DNA from: CAZCEC01 sp964497615
GTDB lineage: Bacteria; Chloroflexota; Anaerolineae; Anaerolineales; UBA6663
Assembly: GCA_964497615.1 (NCBI GenBank)
Contig: CAZCEC010000116.1
Location: 1-13,396, forward strand
Length of the DNA: 13,396 nucleotides
Reading direction: 5' to 3'
The position numbers and the translations under genes are program-made. How positions within the stretch are numbered: position 1 is the stretch's first letter; each line of letters starts with the position of its first letter. Shown one piece after another: positions 1 to 7,539 of the stretch. The notes beneath the pieces were generated by a model, which saw nothing but the letters and a program-made list of their open reading frames with translations, did not search any database and was not told where the DNA came from.

Positions 1-574
1 CGGCGATCAGCAGTTCCGGCACGCACGCCAGCGCCATGGCGATCATCACCCGCTGAGCCATGCCGCCCGAGAGCTCGTGCGGGTAGGCGTGCGCCCGCCG
101 CTCGGCGTCCGGAATGCCCACCATCTTCAGCAGTTCCACCGCCCGCTGCCAGCCGGCCTCCTTGCCCAGCGAGCGGTGGATGTCCAGCACTTCGGCAATC
201 TGGTCGCCCACCTTGAACACCGGGTTCAGCGACGACTGCGGTTGCTGGAAGATCATGGCAATCCGGTTGCCCCGGATGTGCACCATCTCGCCCTCGGGCA
301 GCCCCAGCAGGTCCTGCCCGTCGAACTGGATGGCCCCCTCCACCACCTTCCCCGGCACCCCCACCAGCCGCATGATCGAAAGCGACGTCACGCTCTTGCC
401 GCAGCCGCTCTCGCCCACCAGCCCCAGCACCTCGCCCCGGCGCACGGCAAAGTCCACCCCGTCCACCGCCTTCACCACCCCGTCCTCGGTGTAGAAGTAG
501 GTGCGCAGGTCCTTGACCTCCAGGATATTGTCGGTCGCGGCACGTTCGGGGGCGGGTGGGGCACGGTGGGTCAA
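1..574 (-). CDS. Dipeptide/oligopeptide ABC transporter ATPase, DppD/OppD type (partial, 3' end beyond window)
   Basis: This is an ABC ATPase that would sit on the cytoplasmic face and power peptide uptake. Only the first 191 residues are inside the window. Visible are Walker A GESGCGKS (about residues 54-61), the Q-loop FQQPQSSLNP (109-118) and the signature LSGGMAQR (168-175). The sequence stops just before Walker B at an Ala codon, where ADEPT would be expected next. The start is inferred as TTG at 574. An in-frame TAA lies 15 bases upstream of it, and AGGAAGG (580-586) sits 5 bases upstream at good Shine-Dalgarno spacing. No ATG fits the N-terminus. It follows the binding-protein gene by 69 bases on the same strand, so it probably belongs to a second peptide-transport operon continuing leftwards. 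The family assignment is firm. Whether it serves only this second system or also the complete transporter to the right cannot be told. Confidence 0.93.
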   Translation of the reverse strand, partial: MTHRAPPAPERAATDNILEVKDLRTYFYTEDGVVKAVDGVDFAVRRGEVLGLVGESGCGKSVTSLSIMRLVGVPGKVVEGAIQFDGQDLLGLPEGEMVHIRGNRIAMIFQQPQSSLNPVFKVGDQIAEVLDIHRSLGKEAGWQRAVELLKMVGIPDAERRAHAYPHELSGGMAQRVMIAMALACVPELLIA

Positions 575-579
575 GGCAG

Positions 580-586
580 CCTTCCT
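580..586 (-). promoter_or_regulatory. Ribosome binding site selecting a TTG start
   Basis: On the minus strand AGGAAGG lies 5 bases upstream of TTG at 574-572. The in-frame stop just upstream and the lack of a nearby ATG make this the decisive evidence for a TTG start of the partial ATPase gene. Confidence 0.6.
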
Positions 587-643
587 GGGTTAGAGCTAGT
601 GAGGGTGGAGTATGGACTCAAGCGCGACGGAGAGCAAATCGGG

Positions 644-2632
644 CTATGGCGCCAGGTCAAAGCTCTCCACATTCCACAAGTCCGAGTTCGCCGTGGGGTC
701 GGCGATTACATTTAGCACGTGCGGCCGGGCCAGCAGCAGCCGCGCCGGAGAATACAGGATGATGGCCGGCAGGTTCTCGCTCCACAGCCGCTGCGCCTCC
801 GCGTGCCAGGCCGCCTTCTCGGCTGGGTCTGCCGCCTGATAGGCCGCCAGGCAGGCCGCGTCAAAGTCCGCGTTGCTAAAGCCGGTCAGGTTAAGCTGGT
901 CCCAGCCGTTCACCTCGTTCGGGATCGACGTGGAAGCATACAGGCTGCACACCGGCTCGCGCCCCGTGCTGAACGTCAACTGGCTCAGGTCGAACCGCCG
1001 GCCCAGCGCCACGCCCGCCGGGCTGGCGTCTGTGTATTCCGGGCCATACAGGTCAATCGTCACTTCCACGCCGCAGTTGTCGCGCAGTTGTTCCTGCACC
1101 AGCGGCAGATAGGTCACCCGCCGCGCATTGTTGCGCGCGCTCAGCTTCACGCTGAACCGCTGCCCGTCGGCGTTCGCCAGCACTCCGTCCGCCGTCGCCG
1201 CCGTCCAGCCGGCCTCCGCCAGCAGCGCCCGCCCCAGCGCCGGGTCAAAAGCATAGGTCGTCACATTCGCGTCGCCCGCATACAGCGGGTGCCCCGTGGG
1301 CGCATACGTGTTGGGCAGCACCGCCGCGCCGCGCAGCCCCTGGTCCACCAGCGCCTGCCGGTCCAGGCAGTGCGCCATCGCCTGCCGCACCCGCGCGTCC
1401 GCGAACACCGGCGCGCCGTCTTCCCCGCGCACCGCGCCCGCGAACCCCGGATAGTCCGCCGCCGGCAGCGCGTTGAACGACAACTGCTCAAACACCGGCT
1501 CCGGCACCACGTGCGCGGCCAGCAGCCCTTCCGCCTGCATTTGGCGCAGCAGCGGATACTGGTCGGCGAAGGCGCTCTCCTGTGGCGCCAGGTCGCACCG
1601 GCCGGCGGCGGTTTGGGCCACGATCTGGTCGCTGTTGGGCACAAACCGAATCACCACCTCGTCCAGCCGCGGCAGCCCCTCCACCGCCCGCCAATACGTC
1701 GGGTTGCGCGACAGCGTGATATGGTCCCCCGCCACCCACTCGTCCAGTCTAAACGGGCCGTACGCCAGCGGTTCGCGGCTGAACCGCGCATCCACCACGA
1801 TATCGGCCAGCGGCAGGTCGCCAAACACGTGCGCTGGCAGGAACCCGGCGTGGTTCAGGAACGGCGTCGTCGTGGCGTACCCCGGCACGCCCATCCACCG
1901 GACCGTCTGTGTGTCGATTGCCTCATAAGCCGCGGTGTAGCCGGTCCAGTCCGGCCGCAGCGGCGCCAGCGTGCTGCTGGCCAGCGCAAACGCCAGCAGC
2001 GCATCGTCCGCCGTCACCGGCTGGCCGTCTTCCCACGTCATACCCTCCACCTGCGTCCACTGGGCCCACTGCTGCACGGTCGTGGCCGTTGGTGCCGCCG
2101 CGAAATCCGCCTGGGCAATCTCCCCCCCCGGCTGGAACAAGGCCAGCCGCGAATCCGCCGCAATCGTCACCACCTGGCCCGTGACCGCGTCATACACCGT
2201 GTCCCCCACGCCCACCTCCACCACCTCCAGCCCCGCGTCGCCGGTGGCCGAGGACGGCAGCCGCGTAAAGGCCACCGCCTGGTAGTCATAGCCGCGCGTG
2301 TCAATCAGCCCGTCGAACAGGGCCTGGTTGGCGGCCAGCGTCGCCGGCAGGGTGGAGAACAATGGGCTGAGGTGGTGTGGCTCTTGCAGCATGCACACGG
2401 TCAGGCGCTTGGGCGCGGGCGGCGTCACGGCCGGCGTGGCCGTCACCACGCTTTCGACCGTCACGACGCTTTCCACGGTCACCGGCGCGCCAGTCTCGCG
2501 CACAATCACAGTCACCGGCACGGGCACCGTCACCGGCGGTGCGGTGGGGGCGGCCTGACAGGCCGCCAGCAGAACCGCCGCCAACCCCAGGCTCCCCGCC
2601 CTGTTGGCCGCTCTTGGCGCGCGCAATTTCAT
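644..2632 (-). CDS. Family-5 extracellular solute-binding lipoprotein (peptide ABC transporter), canonical domain order
   Basis: This is a 662-residue lipid-anchored binding protein that would capture peptides or similar ligands outside the membrane and deliver them to an ABC permease. The signal peptide ends at the lipobox LLAAC (Cys25). A low-complexity V/T/P/E-rich tether follows to about residue 74. The family-5 landmarks are in normal order: LFDGL (105-109), TWEDGQPVTADD (199-210), AYGPFRLDEW (290-299), RNPTYW (309-314), LDEVVIRF (323-330), LSFNALP (384-390), RVRQAMAHCLDRQAL (414-428), and a C-terminal half ending near LWNVESFDLAP. It is longer than the typical 500-550 residues, partly because of the tether and an insertion around 115-195. 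The ATG at 2632 has no good Shine-Dalgarno site but has an AT-rich promoter-like patch just upstream. A terminator-like repeat separates it from the small membrane-protein gene to the right, and a DppD-type ATPase gene follows it. I read it as the first gene of a second transporter set. The family is sure; the ligand is unknown. Confidence 0.93.
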   Translation of the reverse strand: MKLRAPRAANRAGSLGLAAVLLAACQAAPTAPPVTVPVPVTVIVRETGAPVTVESVVTVESVVTATPAVTPPAPKRLTVCMLQEPHHLSPLFSTLPATLAANQALFDGLIDTRGYDYQAVAFTRLPSSATGDAGLEVVEVGVGDTVYDAVTGQVVTIAADSRLALFQPGGEIAQADFAAAPTATTVQQWAQWTQVEGMTWEDGQPVTADDALLAFALASSTLAPLRPDWTGYTAAYEAIDTQTVRWMGVPGYATTTPFLNHAGFLPAHVFGDLPLADIVVDARFSREPLAYGPFRLDEWVAGDHITLSRNPTYWRAVEGLPRLDEVVIRFVPNSDQIVAQTAAGRCDLAPQESAFADQYPLLRQMQAEGLLAAHVVPEPVFEQLSFNALPAADYPGFAGAVRGEDGAPVFADARVRQAMAHCLDRQALVDQGLRGAAVLPNTYAPTGHPLYAGDANVTTYAFDPALGRALLAEAGWTAATADGVLANADGQRFSVKLSARNNARRVTYLPLVQEQLRDNCGVEVTIDLYGPEYTDASPAGVALGRRFDLSQLTFSTGREPVCSLYASTSIPNEVNGWDQLNLTGFSNADFDAACLAAYQAADPAEKAAWHAEAQRLWSENLPAIILYSPARLLLARPHVLNVIADPTANSDLWNVESFDLAP
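2441..2476 (-). repeat. Two 18-bp tandem repeats in the lipoprotein tether
   Basis: Copies at 2441-2458 and 2459-2476 match at 16 of 18 bases. They encode VESVVT twice in a row (residues 53-64) in the tether between the lipid anchor and the binding domain. This looks like linker growth by in-frame tandem duplication. Confidence 0.8.
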
Positions 2633-2635
2633 CGA

Positions 2636-2647
2636 GTTATATCTATA
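2636..2647 (-). promoter_or_regulatory. Possible -10 region for the second binding-protein gene
   Basis: On the minus strand TATAGATATAAC ends 3 bases before the ATG at 2632. It is a conspicuous AT patch in GC-rich surroundings. TATAGA would give a start point close to the ATG, that is, a leaderless or nearly leaderless mRNA, which would fit the missing Shine-Dalgarno site. No convincing -35 pairs with TATAGA. TTGGCT lies 17 bases upstream of the alternative TATAAC, but that would put the start inside the gene. It is weak evidence. Confidence 0.3.
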
Positions 2648-2694
2648 CCGGGGGGGTGAGCCAAACGTTCAGCCCCGCTTGGGAAATACAAACA

Positions 2695-2738
2695 GCGCCG
2701 CCCGCGGGCCACGCAAGGGCACATCCGAATGGCGGCGC
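2695..2738 (-). terminator. Terminator-like inverted repeat after the transporter operon
   Basis: GCGCCGCC (2695-2702) and GGCGGCGC (2731-2738) are perfect 8-base complements with a 28-base loop. On the minus strand the second arm is followed by TGTTTGTATTT. The structure begins 3 bases after the stop of the 65-residue membrane-protein gene. The long loop and broken T tract make it a modest candidate, but the position fits the end of the operon. Confidence 0.4.
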
Positions 2739-2740
2739 CG

Positions 2741-2938
2741 CTAGCGGCGGTCGCGGTGGACGTAATTGGCGGCCCCAATCACGCCCAGCATCAGCCCGCC
2801 TACCGACGCCGCATACGAGATAAAGCTGAGCAGAAAGCTCGGCTCCAGCACCTGCATCACCATCAGGAACGGCACCGTGCAGCCGGTGGTCACCAGGATG
2901 AAGCCGATGCCGATGAACTCGATTGGACGGATTCTCAC
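2741..2938 (-). CDS. Small two-helix membrane protein, last gene of the transporter operon
   Basis: I do not recognise this 65-residue protein. It has two hydrophobic stretches, about residues 7-30 (FIGIGFILVTTGCTVPFLMV region) and 36-58 (LLSFISYAASVGGLMLGVIG region). A short basic N-terminus (MRIRP) and a basic C-terminal tail (NYVHRDRR) suggest a hairpin with both ends in the cytoplasm. The start is GTG at 2938, overlapping the TGA of the upstream ATPase gene in a GTGA junction. A GGAG lies 4 bases upstream of it. This translational coupling, and the gene's place directly behind a complete permease/ATPase set, suggest an accessory subunit or assembly factor of the transporter; that role is inference. 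The hydrophobicity pattern and coupling make it far more gene-like than the antisense ORFs around it. Confidence 0.75.
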   Translation of the reverse strand: MRIRPIEFIGIGFILVTTGCTVPFLMVMQVLEPSFLLSFISYAASVGGLMLGVIGAANYVHRDRR

Positions 2939-3987
2939 TTGGCTCCGGGTTCATACAGCCAGCAGGCCGCCACATGCCCCGCGCTCAGTTCGAACTCGGG
3001 CGGCACCTTCACATCGCACGTGCCCTTGATGATATGCGGGCAGCGCGGGTTAAACCGGCACCCCGGCGGCGGCTTCACCAGGCTGGGCGGCTCGCCGGGC
3101 GGCAGTTCCTTCAGCTCCAGCGCGTTGCGCCCGTCCGGGTCCGACGTGGCTTTCAGCAGCGCCTGGGTATACGGATGCGACGGGTTGCGCAGCAGCGTGT
3201 TCACCGGGCCTTTCTCAATCACGCGCCCGGCATACATCACAAAGATGCGCTCCGAAAAGTAGCGCACCGTCGACAGGTCGTGGGTGATATAGATCACCGC
3301 CAGGTTGTGCGACTCCTGCAAGCCCCGCAGCAGCCGCAGGATTTCCACCCGCACCGACGCGTCCAGCATCGACACCGGCTCGTCCGCCACCAGCAGCTTG
3401 GGCTCCAGAATCATCGCCCGCGCAATCACCACCCGCTGCTGCTGCCCCCCGCTCAGCATGTGCGGGAACTTGGGCAGCACCTCGGCGATGGGCGTCAGCT
3501 TCACCTCTTCCATCACCTTCGCCACTCGGCGCTCCCGCTCGGCCGGGCTCGTCACCCCGTTGATGATCAACGGCTCTTCCAGGATGCGGTCCACGCTCAT
3601 AAAGGGCGGCAGCGCCCCGTACGGGTCCTGCTGCACATAGCCCACCTGCGAGCGGTACCACTGCATCTGGCTCCGCGGCAGGTTGTTGATCGCCCGGTCC
3701 TCGAACACCACCTCACCCTTCGTCGGGCGGTGCAGCCCCAGGATCGTCTTCATCAGCGACGACTTGCCGCACCCGCTCTCGCCCACCACCGCGATGGCCT
3801 CGCCCCGCTTCAAGTCAAAGCTCACCCCATCCACCGCGCGCACATAGCCCGCATGCCCAAACCCAAACCGGCGCAGCTCAAACCAGACGTGCAGGTCGCG
3901 AATCGACAGCAGCGGTTTGCCCACGTCCGATGTCACCCAGGAGCCGGCCTTGGCCGGCGCGGGGGCGGCAACTTTATCCACGGTCAT
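2935..3987 (-). CDS. dppF: Peptide ABC transporter ATPase, DppF/OppF type
   Basis: This is the 350-residue second ATPase of the importer, expected to pair with the DppD-like subunit on the cytoplasmic side of the DppB/DppC permeases. Visible are Walker A GESGCGKSS (69-77), the Q-loop VQQDP (118-122), signature LSGGQQQR (178-185), Walker B LLVADEP (198-204) and switch His in ITHD (His236). The C-terminal oligopeptide-transporter extension contains PPGCRFNPRCP, with Cys310, Cys316, Cys324 and Cys342. Such cysteine sets ligate a [4Fe-4S] cluster in some characterised Opp/Dpp ATPases; that it does so here is inference. One deviation is EPVSMLDASV where many family members have EPTSALD; the D-loop Asp is kept. 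The ATG at 3987 has GGAG 6 bases upstream (3994-3997). It lies 15 bases after the DppD-like gene and overlaps the small membrane-protein gene by 4 bases. An N-terminal extension of about 25 residues is low in complexity. The symbol is by family resemblance. Confidence 0.95.
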   Translation of the reverse strand: MTVDKVAAPAPAKAGSWVTSDVGKPLLSIRDLHVWFELRRFGFGHAGYVRAVDGVSFDLKRGEAIAVVGESGCGKSSLMKTILGLHRPTKGEVVFEDRAINNLPRSQMQWYRSQVGYVQQDPYGALPPFMSVDRILEEPLIINGVTSPAERERRVAKVMEEVKLTPIAEVLPKFPHMLSGGQQQRVVIARAMILEPKLLVADEPVSMLDASVRVEILRLLRGLQESHNLAVIYITHDLSTVRYFSERIFVMYAGRVIEKGPVNTLLRNPSHPYTQALLKATSDPDGRNALELKELPPGEPPSLVKPPPGCRFNPRCPHIIKGTCDVKVPPEFELSAGHVAACWLYEPGAK

Positions 3988-4002
3988 ACGGGTCTCCGGG
4001 CC

Positions 4003-4983
4003 TCAGGCATATAACCAGCACTTCACCTGCCGCGTATCGTGCTTCAGCAGGGGCGGTTCTTCGCTGCAGCGCTCAAACCGCTTCGGGCAGCGGTCGGCAA
4101 ACCGGCAGCCCTTCGGCGGGTCGATCAGGCTCGGCGGCTGGCCGGTGATGAAATCAGGCTCATCGTCGCCGCGCAGCCGCGGCACGCTCGCCATCAGCTT
4201 CTGCGAATACGGGTGCAGCGGCTTGTCAAAGAACCGCATCGCGTCGCTGGTCTCCACGATCTGCCCGGCATACATCACCGCCACCCGGTCGGCCAGCTCG
4301 CTCGAGGTCGCAATGTCATGCGTGATCAGCATGAAGCTGGTCGACAGGCTCTGCTTCAGCCGCTTCAGCAGGTTCATGATGTTGGCCTGCGTCAGCACGT
4401 CCAGCGCCGAGGTCGGCTCGTCCAGGATCACCAGGTCCGGCACCGTCACCAGCGCCATCGCCAGCGCCACGCGCTGCCGCATCCCGCCGCTCAACTCGAA
4501 CGGATAGCGTGTGATGAAGTCCACCGGCACCCCCACCAGCCGGAACATCTGCTTGGCCTGCTCCAGCGCCTCCTCGTGGCTCAACTTCAGGTGCACCATC
4601 GCCGGCTCAGCCACCTGGTCGCCCACTCGCACCACCGGGTTCAGCGCGTTCATGGCCGCCTGCGGCACCATCGAAATCTTCACCCAGCGCACCTTCTGGC
4701 GGAAGTCCTCATCCGCCAGCGCCATCACGTCCTTCCCGTTCAGCACCACCTTCCCCGAGTAGTGGTGCACGTTCCGCGGCAGCAGCCGCAGAATGGCCTT
4801 GGCCAGCGAGCTCTTGCCGCACCCGCTCTCGCCAATCACCACCACCGCCTCGTTCCGGTCGAGGTCGAAGTTCACCCCGTCCACCGCCTGCACCACCCCC
4901 CGGTTGGCGCGGAAATGCAGGCGCAGGCCCTCGATTCGCAGCAGGTCTGTGCTGGTATCGACAGTTTTTGTGGAAGGCAGCAC
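4003..4983 (-). CDS. dppD: Peptide ABC transporter ATPase, DppD/OppD type
   Basis: This is the 326-residue first ATPase of the importer, hydrolysing ATP on the cytoplasmic side to drive uptake through DppB/DppC. Visible are Walker A GESGCGKSS (51-59), a Q-loop at VPQAAMNALNP (Gln108), signature LSGGMRQR (164-171), Walker B LVILDEP (184-190), D-loop SALD and switch His in ITHD (His222). The C-terminal extension has PPKGCRFADRCP with Cys293, Cys299, Cys306 and Cys322, the same four-cysteine arrangement as in the DppF-like partner and a possible [4Fe-4S] site. The start is GTG at 4983, two bases after the stop of the DppC-like gene. The Shine-Dalgarno is poor (a G-rich stretch about 10 bases upstream), so translation probably depends on coupling. 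Its length and motif set are normal for the family. The symbol is by family resemblance. Confidence 0.95.
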   Translation of the reverse strand: MLPSTKTVDTSTDLLRIEGLRLHFRANRGVVQAVDGVNFDLDRNEAVVVIGESGCGKSSLAKAILRLLPRNVHHYSGKVVLNGKDVMALADEDFRQKVRWVKISMVPQAAMNALNPVVRVGDQVAEPAMVHLKLSHEEALEQAKQMFRLVGVPVDFITRYPFELSGGMRQRVALAMALVTVPDLVILDEPTSALDVLTQANIMNLLKRLKQSLSTSFMLITHDIATSSELADRVAVMYAGQIVETSDAMRFFDKPLHPYSQKLMASVPRLRGDDEPDFITGQPPSLIDPPKGCRFADRCPKRFERCSEEPPLLKHDTRQVKCWLYA

Positions 4984-4985
4984 GG

Positions 4986-6332
4986 TTAGACGCCCCGCAG
5001 TCTCGGATTGAAGATTCGGTCCAGGGCAAAACCGACCATGGCGAAGCTCAACCCCGCCAGCATCAGCAGGAAGGCCGGCTCCAGCACCCAGTAGTATTGC
5101 CGGTTGTGCAGCGCGCCGTTCACCCGCGCGTCATCGATGATTTTACCCCAGGTTGGCAGCACCGGGTCGCCCAGCCCCAGCACCGCCAGCGTCGCCTCCA
5201 GGAACACGAACGACGGCACAAGCACCACCAACTGCGGCACCAGGATCGGCACCACCCGCGGAATCATGTACTGGAAAATGATCCGCCAACTGCTCGCCCC
5301 ATACGCCCGCGCCGCCTCGATATACGGCGACTCCTTCACTTGCAGGAAAATCGCCCGGTACGTCTTGATGGTGGAGCCAAAGATGCCCAGCACCACCACC
5401 ACGCCCAGCATCAGCCACAAACTGCGCGAGTAGAACGTCCCCACCATAATTAGGATCGGCAGCAGCGGCAGGATCAGGTTCACCTCGGTGATGCGCTGAA
5501 TGATCGCATCCGTCCAGCGCCCGAACCACACCCCCACCGCCGCCAGCACCATCGTCGCCAGCGTCGTCCCCACCGCCGCCAGCAGCCCAAACGACAGTGC
5601 CACCGGCGTGCCCCACAGCAGCGCCACCATCAGGTCGCGCCGTCGGTGGTCGGTGCCGGCCAGCCCATGCACCTGCCCGTACAGCACGAACTTGGCGTCC
5701 ACATCGCTGCCCGGCTCAAACGTGAAGGCCGTCACCTGGAGTTGATACGTCCCGCGCACCAGCACAATCTGGTCGGGGTCCTGCCGGATGAACAGCGCCT
5801 GTTCCGGCCGCAGCCCGTCCAGTCGCTTGATCAGCTTGTCGTCAATCGAGAAGCGGTACACATCCGCGTTCTGGCGCGGGGTCACCTCGCCAATGCGAAT
5901 CTCGCGCCCGTCGGGCGTCAGCCAGTTCAGCGCCACCAGCGGCGCTTTGGCGGTGAAGTTCGACGCCAGGAAGAGCGACAATTCTTGCGGGAAGTCGTCG
6001 TAGGGGTACTCGAACGTGAACAGCATCTCGTGGGTCGTCAGGTCATCCGACACCACCTCGCTGCTCTTCTCCGCCGTGCCGTCCGCCGTGCTCTGAATCA
6101 GGGTCGGCGGCATGTCGCGCGTCGAAAACCAATTGACCCATATCGGCGCGGCATTCTTCGGATACTCCGCCCAGTACTCATCCCCGCCGCGCCACATGGC
6201 TATCGCTCGGTCCAGTGGCAGGCTCACCATGGCATAGATCGCCAGCATCACCAACCCTACAATAATGACCACGCCCGCCACCGCCGACGGGTAGCGCCGA
6301 AACTCGGCCCACGTGCGCCGCAGGGCCTTCAT
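4986..6332 (-). CDS. dppC: Peptide ABC transporter permease, DppC type with a large extracytoplasmic insertion
   Basis: This 448-residue inner-membrane permease forms the translocation path together with the DppB-like protein. TM1 is about residues 18-36. The first cytoplasmic landmark of normal DppC, the HPLGTDxxGRD region, appears only at HGLAGTDHRRRDL (222-234). The residues between (about 40-220) are mostly hydrophilic and beta-rich, roughly 170-180 residues where ordinary DppC has about 50, which explains the length (usual 290-310). Further membrane segments follow at about 245-270, 287-305, 306-322, 362-385 and 418-437. The ATPase-coupling EAA loop is EAARAYGASSWRIIFQY (339-355), complete with its Gly345. 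The ATG at 6332 overlaps the TGA of the DppB-like gene in ATGA, with a purine-rich GGGGAGGAG just upstream. The permease call is sure. The inserted domain is unrecognised and may dock the binding protein. Confidence 0.94.
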   Translation of the reverse strand: MKALRRTWAEFRRYPSAVAGVVIIVGLVMLAIYAMVSLPLDRAIAMWRGGDEYWAEYPKNAAPIWVNWFSTRDMPPTLIQSTADGTAEKSSEVVSDDLTTHEMLFTFEYPYDDFPQELSLFLASNFTAKAPLVALNWLTPDGREIRIGEVTPRQNADVYRFSIDDKLIKRLDGLRPEQALFIRQDPDQIVLVRGTYQLQVTAFTFEPGSDVDAKFVLYGQVHGLAGTDHRRRDLMVALLWGTPVALSFGLLAAVGTTLATMVLAAVGVWFGRWTDAIIQRITEVNLILPLLPILIMVGTFYSRSLWLMLGVVVVLGIFGSTIKTYRAIFLQVKESPYIEAARAYGASSWRIIFQYMIPRVVPILVPQLVVLVPSFVFLEATLAVLGLGDPVLPTWGKIIDDARVNGALHNRQYYWVLEPAFLLMLAGLSFAMVGFALDRIFNPRLRGV

Positions 6333-7474
6333 ACCTTCCGCTCCTCCCCGCCCACCTTCACCCGCGGGTCCACCAGGGCATACACAAAGTCCAGCACAAA
6401 GACCGTGATCGCCAGCAGATAGGCATACACCACGGTCGCGCCGACGATCACGGCGGTATCAAAGATGTTAATCGCCTGGAACAACAGCCGCCCCAGCCCC
6501 GGCCAGTTGAACACCGTCTCCAGCACCACCGCCCCGGTCCACAATGAGATCAGGGTCAGGGCGAAGGTAGTGATGATGGTGGGCAGGGTGGGGCGCAGAA
6601 TATAGCGGCGCTCGATCGTCGAGGACGGCAGGCCCTTGGCCTTCGCCATCTCCACATAGTCCTCGCTCGAATAAATCAGGAAGAACGTGCGCCACGAGTA
6701 GATCGTCAGGAACACCGAGCTCAGCACGAACGCGCCCACCGGCAGCGTCAGGTGCCGCATCAGGCTCAAGGCATATTGCAGCTTGTCAGCCGGCGGCGGC
6801 GCGGCCACCATGCCCCCAAACGGCAGCACGCCAAACACGCCCGCGAAGATCACGATCAGGAAGATGCCGTAAAACCACCCCGGCGCCGCCGACGACGGCG
6901 TCAGCGCGATCACCGCCCGGTCCAGCCAGCTTCCATAGCTCCGCGACAGCCCCAGCGCCAGGAAGATGCTCCCAAAGAAGATGATGAAGTTCGCCGTCGC
7001 AAACAGCAGCAGGGTCGGGGGTAGCCGCTCCAACAGGATCAGCCGCACCTGCGCCGAGCCGCTGTCGCTCACCAGCAGATCCGCCCGTCCCAGGTTCAGG
7101 CTCAACGCATCGCCCAGGAAGCCAAAACTGCGCAGCAGGAACGGCTTGTCCAGCCCGATCTGCTTTTCGATCGTGGCAATTTCGGCCGCCAGTATCCGCT
7201 CCCGCTCCTCGCGCGGGAGTTGCTGGAACTCTCGATTGCCCATAAACCCGATCGTCACCTGATCGCGGATGAACGACCGCCGCAGCACATCCACGTGCCC
7301 GCCCATGTTTGCAATGAGGATCGTCAGATACACCCCGATCACTACCGTCGAAAACAGGGCCACCGACCGGACCAGGCTGTACTTCAGGACGCGCGACCAG
7401 GTGCTGTTAGTCGCCCGTTTTGGCTCGGCCTCGGCCGAAACTTCGGGCTTCAGGGGCAGGGTGGCTTCGCTCAT
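6329..7474 (-). CDS. dppB: Peptide ABC transporter permease, DppB type
   Basis: This 381-residue integral membrane permease pairs with the DppC-like protein. A hydrophilic N-terminal extension (about 1-30, basic near PKRATNSTWSR) precedes TM1 (about 37-56). A long extracytoplasmic loop (57-145) contains LGLDKPF-like IGLDKPFLL (106-114), a recognisable DppB feature. Membrane segments follow near 152-175, 185-212, 240-262, 300-320 and 340-365. The EAA-type coupling loop is EDYVEMAKAKGLPSSTIERR (271-290). The usual C-terminal hallmarks are present: LETVFNWPGLGRLL (318-331) and YALVDPRVK (365-373). At 381 residues it is longer than the usual 300-340 because of the N-terminal tail and the first loop. 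The ATG at 7474 has only a weak purine stretch upstream. It follows the binding-protein gene after 118 bases that contain a strong hairpin, and its end overlaps the DppC start by 4 bases. Confidence 0.94.
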   Translation of the reverse strand: MSEATLPLKPEVSAEAEPKRATNSTWSRVLKYSLVRSVALFSTVVIGVYLTILIANMGGHVDVLRRSFIRDQVTIGFMGNREFQQLPREERERILAAEIATIEKQIGLDKPFLLRSFGFLGDALSLNLGRADLLVSDSGSAQVRLILLERLPPTLLLFATANFIIFFGSIFLALGLSRSYGSWLDRAVIALTPSSAAPGWFYGIFLIVIFAGVFGVLPFGGMVAAPPPADKLQYALSLMRHLTLPVGAFVLSSVFLTIYSWRTFFLIYSSEDYVEMAKAKGLPSSTIERRYILRPTLPTIITTFALTLISLWTGAVVLETVFNWPGLGRLLFQAINIFDTAVIVGATVVYAYLLAITVFVLDFVYALVDPRVKVGGEERKV

Positions 7475-7539
7475 GGCGTCACTCGCTTTCTTCGCCGGCC
7501 ATCAGGACGTGTCAGGGGATTTCGGCTCCGCAAGCGAAG

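Noticed and set aside
2648..2657. G7 run next to the second binding-protein start as a slippage or quadruplex site
   Set aside because: A single G run cannot form an intramolecular quadruplex and lies outside the coding sequence.
719..2659. 646-codon open frame on the plus strand, antisense to the second binding protein
   Set aside because: Very high Arg/His/Gln content and no recognisable motif; the minus strand has a clear lipobox and family-5 motifs in the same place.
2923..4014. 363-codon plus-strand frame, and the similar one at 4039-4989, antisense to the two ATPases
   Set aside because: His/Arg/Gln-rich shadows; the minus strand has complete Walker, signature and H-loop motifs.
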